Source of the DNA: an uncultured Pseudomonadota bacterium
GTDB lineage: Bacteria > Pseudomonadota > Alphaproteobacteria > RF32 > CAG-239
Direction: 5' to 3'
NCBI GenBank assembly: GCA_902796625.1
Contig: CADBPX010000115.1
Location: 1-12,113 of the forward strand
DNA length: 12,113 nucleotides
Below, piece by piece: positions 6,752 to 12,113 of this stretch. Each line of letters begins with the position of its first letter. The stretch's first letter is position 1. The notes beneath the pieces were generated by a model. The model saw only the letters and a program-made list of their open reading frames with translations. It searched no databases and was not told the origin of the DNA. Both the position numbers and the translations under genes were made by a program.

Positions 6752-8476
6752 TATTTTTCTCGTGAGAAAAACTATCTTCTCATTTTGCATTTTTTTCTCC
6801 TGCACTGCAATTTCATGCTGATTTCCGGTTTGTGAGCTTATTTCCCTTTCTTTATACACTGCCCTCCAAACGATTGGCTGAGCCTGAGCAATTTTTTGTT
6901 CATGCTGTTCTCGCTCGGTTGTATATTTGAACTTATGATTTTTATCATCATACATTGCAAACTTAGCACCGTTATGCCCCTGCAAACCGCGTGACGCCGA
7001 ATTAAACGGGTGACAAGTGGTAGCAAAGAGCGGCTTTTCTTCACCTCCATATAACTCCGGTCGTTCAAAATCTGCCAGATATTTATACATAAAGTCAAGT
7101 GCTACAAATCCGGCGGTACCGGCGATTTTCTGCCGCTGATAATCCGGAGAGATAAAACGTGCCGAATGACCGATAAGATTACCTTGCAGTATTCGGGTAG
7201 AAATAGCCATTACTCCCAAAAGTTTATTACTTTCTTTATCACGTATAGCCAGCCAAAACCCTTTGCGAATTCCGTCATTATTGCCCATGCGACGCTTTGC
7301 AGCGCCACCGATATAATCTTGCGCCGGCTTATAAAACGCCTCAAGCGGATTTTCATAACTTTTTTGCATATCCGGTGCCAGTTGTGAAAAATTAATGTGC
7401 CAATCTTGCAGCGGAATAATCTGCTTATCTATTTTCCTATACAATTTACTTTTATCTTCATTATCCATAGTTGTGAACGGCTTACCGAGCACTTTTTCCG
7501 CTTCATGAATAATTTGCGGCCGATGCTGCATAATCTCCTGCCAACGCGGCAACAAATCCGGTGCTTTTGCCTGCAAAAACTGTTCATACGAAATTTTCTC
7601 CGCATCGGTTTTCAGCAACAATTTCAAGGTATCATTCCATGCCATATCACAGGCAATTTCCGCCAACCGCCGAGTATCTTGTCCTTTAAGTTCATTAAGC
7701 ACCAGTTCGCCTTGATAGGCATTGGTATTTTTTTGTGCTTCTTGTGGCACAGAAAAGCTGATTTCGATATCATTTTTTTCCGCTTGGCGAATATTGGCGA
7801 ATTCATCTTCCTCAGGCATTCCGTAGATGCAGTGACTATGATGCCGATACGCTGCCCACAAACGATCTCCGTACGAATGATGCCACCATTCAAAAGGATA
7901 ATTGGCAAAATCCAACTTATCCAGTGCTTCAATTAAAATTTTACGATTTTGTGCTTGCTTAGCATTAATATCCGTGCTGTTGGTACGAATTTTCGGCGAA
8001 GCATCGCGATATACCGTTCCCATATCATAATCATTACCGTTTTCATCGCACAATGTAATATCAACTGCGCCGCCGGTTTGATGGCCGCCGAAGCCTTTAC
8101 GCGGATCTGCACACAATGCCTTCACTTTAATTGTAAGCTCTTCTTCAGAAATATCCGGATATTTTTCCCGCAATTCCTTACATTTAATGTTCCAACGTTC
8201 TTTTTGTTCGTCAAGTGAGCGATATGCCGACATAATTTTAAAGTAATAACCCTGCGGCAGGTTCACACTTTTTAATTTATCTCGCACTGATTGTCGCAAA
8301 TAAACGTGCTGTACTTTTTGCAACTCATCATTAAAGAAGAAATCGGCTTCATCTTTTAAATCCACCATCGGATCATGATTTTCAACAATTTTTACGCTAT
8401 TGATAACTGACGCCGGCAAAACCTCAATTTGTCCGAGGCGATGCAACATTTTCTTGATTTGATCTTTAATTTTCAT
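6731..8476 (-). CDS. D-Ala-D-Ala dipeptidase (VanX/DdpX-type) fused to a GNAT-like domain
   Basis: A 581-aa cytoplasmic protein with no signal peptide. Residues 40-215 match peptidase family M15D (VanX/DdpX), which hydrolyses D-Ala-D-Ala. R86 (SAYRS), the zinc ligands H132 and D139 (GHQTGGAVD), catalytic E196 and zinc ligand H199 (EWWHH) keep the spacings of VanX R71, H116, D123, E181 and H184. MGTVYRDAS and YPFEWWHHSYGDRLWA are further family marks. VanX itself is about 200 aa, so some 360 residues are extra. The middle (220-370) is unfamiliar and mostly helical-looking. Residues 375-545 resemble a GNAT acyltransferase: strand LLGVMAIST (419-427), ISPDYQRQKIAGTAG (442-456) at the acyl-CoA loop, and CHPFNSASRGLQGHNGAKF (488-506) like the N-x-S-x4-K-G-F end. 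The GNAT call is weaker than the dipeptidase call. I chose ATG 8476 because the in-frame ATG at 8524 lies inside the -10 box. Confidence 0.8.
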   Translation of the reverse strand: MKIKDQIKKMLHRLGQIEVLPASVINSVKIVENHDPMVDLKDEADFFFNDELQKVQHVYLRQSVRDKLKSVNLPQGYYFKIMSAYRSLDEQKERWNIKCKELREKYPDISEEELTIKVKALCADPRKGFGGHQTGGAVDITLCDENGNDYDMGTVYRDASPKIRTNSTDINAKQAQNRKILIEALDKLDFANYPFEWWHHSYGDRLWAAYRHHSHCIYGMPEEDEFANIRQAEKNDIEISFSVPQEAQKNTNAYQGELVLNELKGQDTRRLAEIACDMAWNDTLKLLLKTDAEKISYEQFLQAKAPDLLPRWQEIMQHRPQIIHEAEKVLGKPFTTMDNEDKSKLYRKIDKQIIPLQDWHINFSQLAPDMQKSYENPLEAFYKPAQDYIGGAAKRRMGNNDGIRKGFWLAIRDKESNKLLGVMAISTRILQGNLIGHSARFISPDYQRQKIAGTAGFVALDFMYKYLADFERPELYGGEEKPLFATTCHPFNSASRGLQGHNGAKFAMYDDKNHKFKYTTEREQHEQKIAQAQPIVWRAVYKEREISSQTGNQHEIAVQEKKMQNEKIVFLTRKILTKNEK

Positions 8477-8522
8477 ATTATCCACGTTTATTCTCTTTCG
8501 GCAACCATTGAAAAGTAAGAAC

Positions 8523-8551
8523 ATTATAACCTAATTTTCCTAATTTATCAA
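8523..8551 (-). promoter_or_regulatory. Promoter of the dipeptidase-GNAT gene
   Basis: TTGATA (8551-8546) and a perfect TATAAT (8528-8523) on the minus strand are separated by exactly 17 bp. Transcription would begin near 8516, leaving a leader of about 40 bases before ATG 8476. The Shine-Dalgarno sequence there is weak (GTGGA just upstream). The promoter shows the gene need not depend on dapE transcription. Confidence 0.7.
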
Positions 8552-8560
8552 CCAATATGA

Positions 8561-8596
8561 CAAAAAATTTTTATTCGGCAAAAAAATTTTTAGGCG
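8561..8596 (-). repeat. AT-rich 18-bp tandem near-repeat after dapE
   Basis: Two adjacent copies of C-A6/7-T5 units (8561-8578 and 8579-8596) span the dapE stop codon. Each A-run/T-run is self-complementary, so on the minus strand they could pair into an AT-only hairpin and act as a weak terminator for dapE. The lack of G-C pairs makes that uncertain, and chance in an AT-rich spacer is possible. Confidence 0.3.
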
Positions 8597-9726
8597 AAGA
8601 ATTGTTGTAAAAATTCTTTGTATACATCGCACAGCATTTCAATATTGCTAACCTTTTCACATTCATTTACTTTATGAATAGAGCCATTAGTCAATCCATA
8701 CTCCACCACCGGACAAAAATTTTTTACAAATCGAGCATCGGAAGTTCCGCCGCCGGTTGAAAACTTTGGCATATTTCCGGCATATTTTGCGGCAATATTT
8801 TGCAATTTACGTACATTTTCATTTATCGGACACAAAAATGCTTCTCCGACATATTCCGCATTAAATTCAAACTTACCGCCGACCTTTTGCGCTTTTTGCC
8901 GCGCCCATTCTTCAATGCTTTGAAAAGTTTGTTCCGAGCTGAATCTTATATCAACAACTGCCTGTGCTTTTTCCGGCACGACGTTTGTTGCCGCATTACC
9001 GACATCAATCGTCGTAACCTGCACCACTGACGGAGCAAAATACTCATTTCCGTTATCGAGTACCTCATTTTGCAACACATGCAATAAATTAATCAGATTA
9101 TATATCGGATTACTGTTTTTATCGGCATATGCCGTATGTCCTTGCTGACCGTAAGAAGTTATGTGTAAAACCAAATCCCCGCGTCTTCCGATTTTAATCT
9201 CGTCTCCCATATTTTGCGGATTAGACGGCTCACCGACAATGGCAAAATCAAATTTTTCACCGCGTTTATGCATTTCATTGAGCAGTTGTTTTGTTCCTTC
9301 AACGATTGGTTCTTCTTCATCTCCGGACAACATTATGGAAATTTTCCCATTAAAATTTTGACTGGCAATAAAGTCGCAACAAGCCTGAATAAAACACGCC
9401 ACACCGCCTTTCATATCGGCAACACCGCGCCCATATACTGTTCCATCATGAATTTCTGCGGCAAACGGAGGATATTTCCATAATTTTTCATCACCGCTTG
9501 CCACCACATCAATATGGCCGACAAACAATAAATGCGGTTCACCGCAGCCGTAGCTTGCGTATAAATTGGCAACACTTTGCCCGTTTTTTCCCGTAAATCT
9601 ACAAATTTCCGTTGTAAATCCGCTTTGTTGTAAAAGTTCGGCGACAAAATTTAAAACGCCATCGACCTTGCCGCTATAACTTGCAAACTGCACTAATTTC
9701 CGACATATTTCGACAACTTCCGACAT
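8590..9726 (-). CDS. dapE: Succinyl-diaminopimelate desuccinylase
   Basis: M20 family dinuclear zinc amidohydrolase of 378 aa, the family's usual length. It removes succinate from N-succinyl-LL-2,6-diaminopimelate in the succinylase route to lysine and meso-diaminopimelate, the peptidoglycan cross-link residue. Catalytic-domain residues seen: H71 and D73 (GHIDVV), bridging D104 (GRGVADMKGG), base E137 and ligand E138 (SGDEEEP), E166 (VGEPS) and H351 (GSIHKVNE). The dimerisation lid lies between about 180 and 295 and includes RRGDLVLHITSYGQQGHTAY. STGGGTSDARF (323-333) is DapE-like and argues against the related ArgE. The ATG at 9726 has a strong AGGAG/GAGG ribosome site. No other dap gene is beside it. 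It has its own promoter, back to back with the + strand unit. Confidence 0.93.
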   Translation of the reverse strand: MSEVVEICRKLVQFASYSGKVDGVLNFVAELLQQSGFTTEICRFTGKNGQSVANLYASYGCGEPHLLFVGHIDVVASGDEKLWKYPPFAAEIHDGTVYGRGVADMKGGVACFIQACCDFIASQNFNGKISIMLSGDEEEPIVEGTKQLLNEMHKRGEKFDFAIVGEPSNPQNMGDEIKIGRRGDLVLHITSYGQQGHTAYADKNSNPIYNLINLLHVLQNEVLDNGNEYFAPSVVQVTTIDVGNAATNVVPEKAQAVVDIRFSSEQTFQSIEEWARQKAQKVGGKFEFNAEYVGEAFLCPINENVRKLQNIAAKYAGNMPKFSTGGGTSDARFVKNFCPVVEYGLTNGSIHKVNECEKVSNIEMLCDVYKEFLQQFFA

Positions 9727-9745
9727 ATTTCCTCTCCTCGCTGAA

Positions 9746-9773
9746 ATTATAGCGTATAAATTTTATTTGACAA
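9746..9773 (-). promoter_or_regulatory. dapE promoter
   Basis: Minus strand TTGTCA (9773-9768), a 16-bp spacer and TATAAT (9751-9746) preceded by CGC. The sequence CGCTATAAT fits the alphaproteobacterial GCTAnAW-type -10. The leader is short, about 15-20 bases, and includes the ribosome binding site. The -35 box covers the same bases as that of the + strand promoter. Confidence 0.7.
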
Positions 9774-9794
9774 TTAATAAATTATCGCTAAAAT
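9767..9794 (+). promoter_or_regulatory. Promoter of the sORF-GNAT transcript
   Basis: Perfect TTGACA (9767-9772), a 16-bp spacer and TAAAAT (9789-9794) preceded by CGC, again a GCTAnA-type -10. Transcription would start near 9801, just before the AGAGGA ribosome site of the small reading frame. Two polymerases could not occupy this site and the dapE promoter at once. Confidence 0.7.
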
Positions 9795-9817
9795 CAGAAA
9801 AAATTTAAAGAGGAAAT

Positions 9818-9883
9818 ATGGTTAATTTAAATAACATGCCTATATCTGATATCCGAAGAAATCGCAACCTGTTGCGACGATGA
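9818..9883 (+). CDS. Putative 21-aa leader peptide, arginine-rich C-terminus
   Basis: Short reading frame ATG 9818 to TGA 9881-9883. It has a strong ribosome site (AGAGGA, 9809-9814, 3 bases before the ATG when counted from its end) and a promoter about 24 bases upstream. The predicted peptide is MVNLNNMPISDIRRNRNLLRR. Five of the last nine residues are arginine, and the final two codons are CGA CGA. An inverted repeat (9862-9877) lies within its last codons. Its stop TGA overlaps an ATG (9880) in the frame of the GNAT gene. It could be a regulatory leader peptide, a small functional peptide, or the remnant of a larger frame. I recognise no homologue, so function is unassigned. Confidence 0.45.
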   Translation: MVNLNNMPISDIRRNRNLLRR

Positions 9884-9911
9884 TTTGTGCTTTTTACTTA
9901 AAAACAAATCA
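9862..9911 (+). promoter_or_regulatory. Two consecutive hairpins in the GNAT leader
   Basis: Hairpin 1: TCGCAAC-CT-GTTGCGA (9862-9877), with arms of 6-7 pairs. Hairpin 2: TGATTTGT (9881-9888) and ACAAATCA (9904-9911), 8 pairs, with an inner TTTT/AAAA extension. Hairpin 1 lies in the last codons of the small reading frame and hairpin 2 holds its stop codon. Neither has the G-C stem plus T-run of an ordinary terminator. Some bases of hairpin 1 could instead pair with CAAC/GCGAT at 9912-9921. Confidence 0.45.
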
Positions 9912-9939
9912 CAACCGCGATATAATAATGGAGAATAGC

Positions 9940-10710
9940 ATGAATAACCACGAATTGACTCTGAAAAAATTAGATATAACCGACTTAAAAAATTTAATTG
10001 ATTTACAAGATAAAATCATTTCTGATTTAAGAACTGATGAACAACATTTTATTTTGCACCGTACTGCCAGTGACTTTTTAAATGCCTTAAGCAGCAGCTC
10101 GACATATGTTTTCGGTCTGTATGATGGCGACAAACTGGTTTCACAATCAATTTTATCTCTTCCGCAAGATAATGAAGAAAGAGAATTACCGGAATTTTTA
10201 AGCGACCGGAAAAATTCGGAAATAGCAATTTATAAAGCTGTTTTAGTTGATCCGGAATACCGCGGCCGCGGCTTAATGAAAAGAATGCTGCAAATTCGTG
10301 AAGATACGGCTGTTTTAAACGGTCGCAAAATTGCCATAACGCAAATTGCCGCCGATAATCCGGCCAGTTGGATTAATGCCCTGCAATATGGCATGCAAGT
10401 AACTAAAGTTGGTTTAGATCCTATTGATAATGCTGAAGTTATTTATTTGCAGAAACGACTTGACGGTAAAATTGAACCCCGATTGAATACGCAAAAAACA
10501 TTCCCAATGCTTTTAGGTAAAGATATTCATCATCAAGTACCGATTCTGTTTAATAAAATGCAGAAGCTCTCTGCTGATGGTTGGGTGGCAACTTCTTTAA
10601 CTAAGGAAAAGAACGGCTATCGTCTTATCTGGAACCCGATTGAAGAAACAGCGCAAACAATTCGTTTAACTCCGTTATATAACGACATTCGGGCGGCAAA
10701 GTCTTTATAA
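9940..10710 (+). CDS. GNAT family N-acetyltransferase
   Basis: 256-aa protein with a GNAT acetyl-CoA-dependent acyltransferase domain in its first two thirds. Strand AIYKAVLVDPEYRGRGLMKRML (96-117) holds the acetyl-CoA pyrophosphate loop (RGRGLM). The segment AADNPASWINALQYGMQ (137-153) matches the following strand and helix, where GNAT proteins have N...A...L...G. An acidic, helical N-terminus precedes it. The C-terminal 85 residues (about 172-256) are not typical GNAT and may set substrate choice. The substrate is unknown. ATG 9940 is preferred because TGGAG at 9929-9933 sits 6 bases upstream. In-frame ATGs at 9880 and 9928 lack such a site. It follows the small reading frame on the same predicted transcript, and its stop overlaps the convergent CDF gene by 6 bases. 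Confidence 0.85.
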   Translation: MNNHELTLKKLDITDLKNLIDLQDKIISDLRTDEQHFILHRTASDFLNALSSSSTYVFGLYDGDKLVSQSILSLPQDNEERELPEFLSDRKNSEIAIYKAVLVDPEYRGRGLMKRMLQIREDTAVLNGRKIAITQIAADNPASWINALQYGMQVTKVGLDPIDNAEVIYLQKRLDGKIEPRLNTQKTFPMLLGKDIHHQVPILFNKMQKLSADGWVATSLTKEKNGYRLIWNPIEETAQTIRLTPLYNDIRAAKSL

Positions 10711-11643
10711 ATCACACTTTATACCGCAGTTATTTTTTTCGATTTGAAGATTACTGTGATTAATTCCGAACTTTTCACGCAACATTGCACTGATTTTGGA
10801 AGCCAATTCCAAGTCGCAAGCCTCAACATGACACTCCAGTGAAATTTCATTTTCACTAATGCACCATACATGAACGTGGTACACTCCGTTTACTCCGTTA
10901 ACTTTAAGAATTTCCCTTTTGATGCGCTCAATATCCACACTATCCGGCGCAGCATTCATCAAAATATCCACCATTTTCGGAAACGAAATAATTGCCTGAA
11001 AAATCATATACGCCGCGATTATCAAGGCAACAATGCCGTCAACACGATAAACTCCGAACCCCACGACACACAGTCCGGAAACAATTACGCCGATAGACCC
11101 GAAAGCATCGGCCAGATTATGCACGAACACCATTTTCATATTGCTGTTATGATGCGCATCGTGATGTGAAATTTTCGCCGTTGCCGCATCAATAATCAGC
11201 GCAAGAACCGAAATCCAAATAATGATTTGACCTTCGATAACTTCCGGTTTAATCAGACGCTCAATACCTTCTATTAACAGATAACTGCCGGAAATAAAAA
11301 GAAGAATCAAGTTCACAAACCCGCCGATAACTTCTGCCCGTTTAAATCCATAGGTGTACTTTCCGCAAGCTTTTTTCCGCCCGATTTTAAAAGCTATAAC
11401 CGCAATCAATATTGACAACGCATCAGAAGTATTGTGTAAAGCATCACCGATTAAAGCAACACTACCGGCCACAATTCCGCCGATGATTTCCACGATGGAA
11501 AGCACCATATTAATAACAAATGACAGCAACAGCAACCGCACAGACTTTTCACTAACTTCACCATGGTGATGACAAAGTCTGTGGTGATGATTATGAATTT
11601 CTCCACAGTGTTTTTGATATTGCTCAGCCATATTACCTACCAT
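10705..11643 (-). CDS. Cation diffusion facilitator, zinc-type efflux protein
   Basis: CDF family proton/metal antiporter of the CzcD/ZitB kind, 312 aa, in the inner membrane. The N-terminus is histidine-rich (H12, H17, HHH at 19-21, HHH at 25-27). About six membrane segments follow (roughly 37-60, 67-87, 104-126, 139-156, 170-194, 202-220). The transport-site motif HxxxD occurs in TM2 (H70, D74) and TM5 (H175, D179), which in this family points to zinc. A second histidine cluster (SHHDAHH, 159-165) lies in the TM4-TM5 loop. The cytoplasmic domain (225-312) has HVHVW (256-260) and ends in a cysteine pair, C306 and C310. ATG 11643 has AAGG 5 bases before it and overlaps the upstream gene by 11 bases. 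ATG 11631, one base after that gene's stop, is an alternative. No regulator is seen nearby. Confidence 0.94.
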   Translation of the reverse strand: MVGNMAEQYQKHCGEIHNHHHRLCHHHGEVSEKSVRLLLLSFVINMVLSIVEIIGGIVAGSVALIGDALHNTSDALSILIAVIAFKIGRKKACGKYTYGFKRAEVIGGFVNLILLFISGSYLLIEGIERLIKPEVIEGQIIIWISVLALIIDAATAKISHHDAHHNSNMKMVFVHNLADAFGSIGVIVSGLCVVGFGVYRVDGIVALIIAAYMIFQAIISFPKMVDILMNAAPDSVDIERIKREILKVNGVNGVYHVHVWCISENEISLECHVEACDLELASKISAMLREKFGINHSNLQIEKNNCGIKCDL

Positions 11644-12113
11644 TCCGACCTTGTCTTATTGTTACCATAGCCAAATTATTGTCGCCAACGGTTTTATCTT
11701 CTTCTTTAGGTTTATCCAGTTGTAAACTTTTACCTTCCTGATAATCAGCAAATTCTTGAGCATTTTCAGCATCTTTCATCATTACCATTGCCGTGTAATT
11801 TTTATTAACTTCCGCCGTAATAAATCCATCAATTTTTTTATTAGTACTGTTCGTATAATGCAGTCCGTCCCTGCTAAATTGGCAATTATTTTGTTTAAAA
11901 TAAGTATTGGTATCAATATAGTGCACATTATCCGGAAGATTTTTTTGCATATAGAGGTTAAAAGCATCTATCCTTTTATTATACTTCTGATATCCCTTAT
12001 ACCCCGGCCCCTCCGGATTAACAGCCGTAAAATAAACCTGCTTACCTTTCCACGGACCATTTGCCAACTCCTGCATTTTTTCGGCATATTTTTTATAGTT
12101 ACCAATGTCATTA
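11633..12113 (-). CDS. SGNH/GDSL-type hydrolase, C-terminal part (cut by window edge)
   Basis: The frame is open from the window edge, so this is a 5'-truncated gene. About 159 residues are visible, starting with N-D-I-G in what looks like the block III GxND of SGNH hydrolases. KQVYFTAVNPEGPG follows, as expected for the strand after block III. FSRDGLHYTNSTNKK carries the block V D-x-x-H catalytic pair. These features suggest an esterase or acyl/acetyl hydrolase acting on cell-envelope glycans or lipids, but the nucleophile block lies outside the window. The last 60 residues (about 100-159) are hydrophilic, rich in Lys and Glu, and look disordered. The stop TAA (11635-11633) falls inside the start region of the CDF gene, so the two are probably one operon. 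Confidence 0.75.
   Translation of the reverse strand, partial: NDIGNYKKYAEKMQELANGPWKGKQVYFTAVNPEGPGYKGYQKYNKRIDAFNLYMQKNLPDNVHYIDTNTYFKQNNCQFSRDGLHYTNSTNKKIDGFITAEVNKNYTAMVMMKDAENAQEFADYQEGKSLQLDKPKEEDKTVGDNNLAMVTIRQGRNGR

Noticed and set aside
7397..7936. 179-codon open frame on the + strand inside the dipeptidase-GNAT gene
   Set aside because: It is antisense to a gene with intact catalytic motifs, is rich in Phe, Ile and Arg from reversed codons, and has no domain or ribosome site.
6731..8476. DUF4338/Mom-like domain for the C-terminal half of the fusion protein
   Set aside because: The LLGVMAIST segment is loosely similar, but the later CHPFNSASRGLQGHNGAKF stretch fits a GNAT end better. 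A profile search should decide.
8590..9726. ArgE (acetylornithine deacetylase) instead of DapE
   Set aside because: GGGTSDARF, the GEPS region and the GSIHKVNE end fit DapE better, though substrate cannot be proven from sequence.
9921..9926. Perfect TATAAT just before the GNAT start
   Set aside because: No acceptable -35 lies 15-19 bp upstream, and a transcript from it would start within a few bases of ATG 9940 and lose the TGGAG ribosome site. It may still be a minor promoter.
9880..9939. Upstream ATG starts (9880, 9928) for the GNAT protein
   Set aside because: Neither has a Shine-Dalgarno sequence, and the extra residues do not resemble a GNAT N-terminus. The ATGA overlap at 9880 with the small frame keeps 9880 as a minor possibility.

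Overview
The window reads as chromosomal DNA of an AT-rich alphaproteobacterium. The RpoA N-terminus, the miaB-phoH-ybeY-corC-lnt gene order and GCTAnA-type -10 boxes of the Caulobacter sort all fit that class. By recollection only, the mix of a low-GC genome, a D-Ala-D-Ala dipeptidase-like protein and several unfamiliar small proteins resembles uncultured, gut-associated Alphaproteobacteria. The sequence alone cannot fix the genus.

Left half, + strand (35-6422): rpoA ends in a clear intrinsic terminator. A tight operon follows: miaB (tRNA methylthiotransferase), phoH/ybeZ (ATPase), ybeY (rRNA endonuclease), corC/ybeX (CBS-CorC protein) and lnt (apolipoprotein N-acyltransferase). Junctions range from 1-base gaps to a 44-base overlap. 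rplQ, which normally follows rpoA, is missing from its expected place.

Middle, - strand (6414-9773): dapE (succinyl-diaminopimelate desuccinylase) has its own promoter. Downstream, also with its own promoter, lies a 581-residue protein that joins a VanX/DdpX-type D-Ala-D-Ala dipeptidase domain to a C-terminal GNAT-like region. An unrecognised 81-residue protein comes next, then a terminator hairpin that abuts the stop codon of convergent lnt.

Right part: dapE and a + strand transcription unit diverge from a 73-bp region in which the two -35 boxes occupy the same bases. The + strand transcript begins with a 21-codon reading frame rich in arginine at its end, then two hairpins, then a GNAT acetyltransferase. 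This GNAT gene converges on, and overlaps by 6 bp, a - strand pair: a zinc-type CDF efflux protein and, upstream of it, the C-terminal part of an SGNH/GDSL-type hydrolase that runs off the window.

The ordinary genes serve transcription, tRNA and rRNA maturation, lipoprotein acylation, lysine/diaminopimelate synthesis and metal efflux. The most unusual items are the dipeptidase-GNAT fusion and the structured leader with its small reading frame. No mobile element, CRISPR array, rRNA or tRNA gene was seen, and no gene-free stretch exceeds 300 bases.
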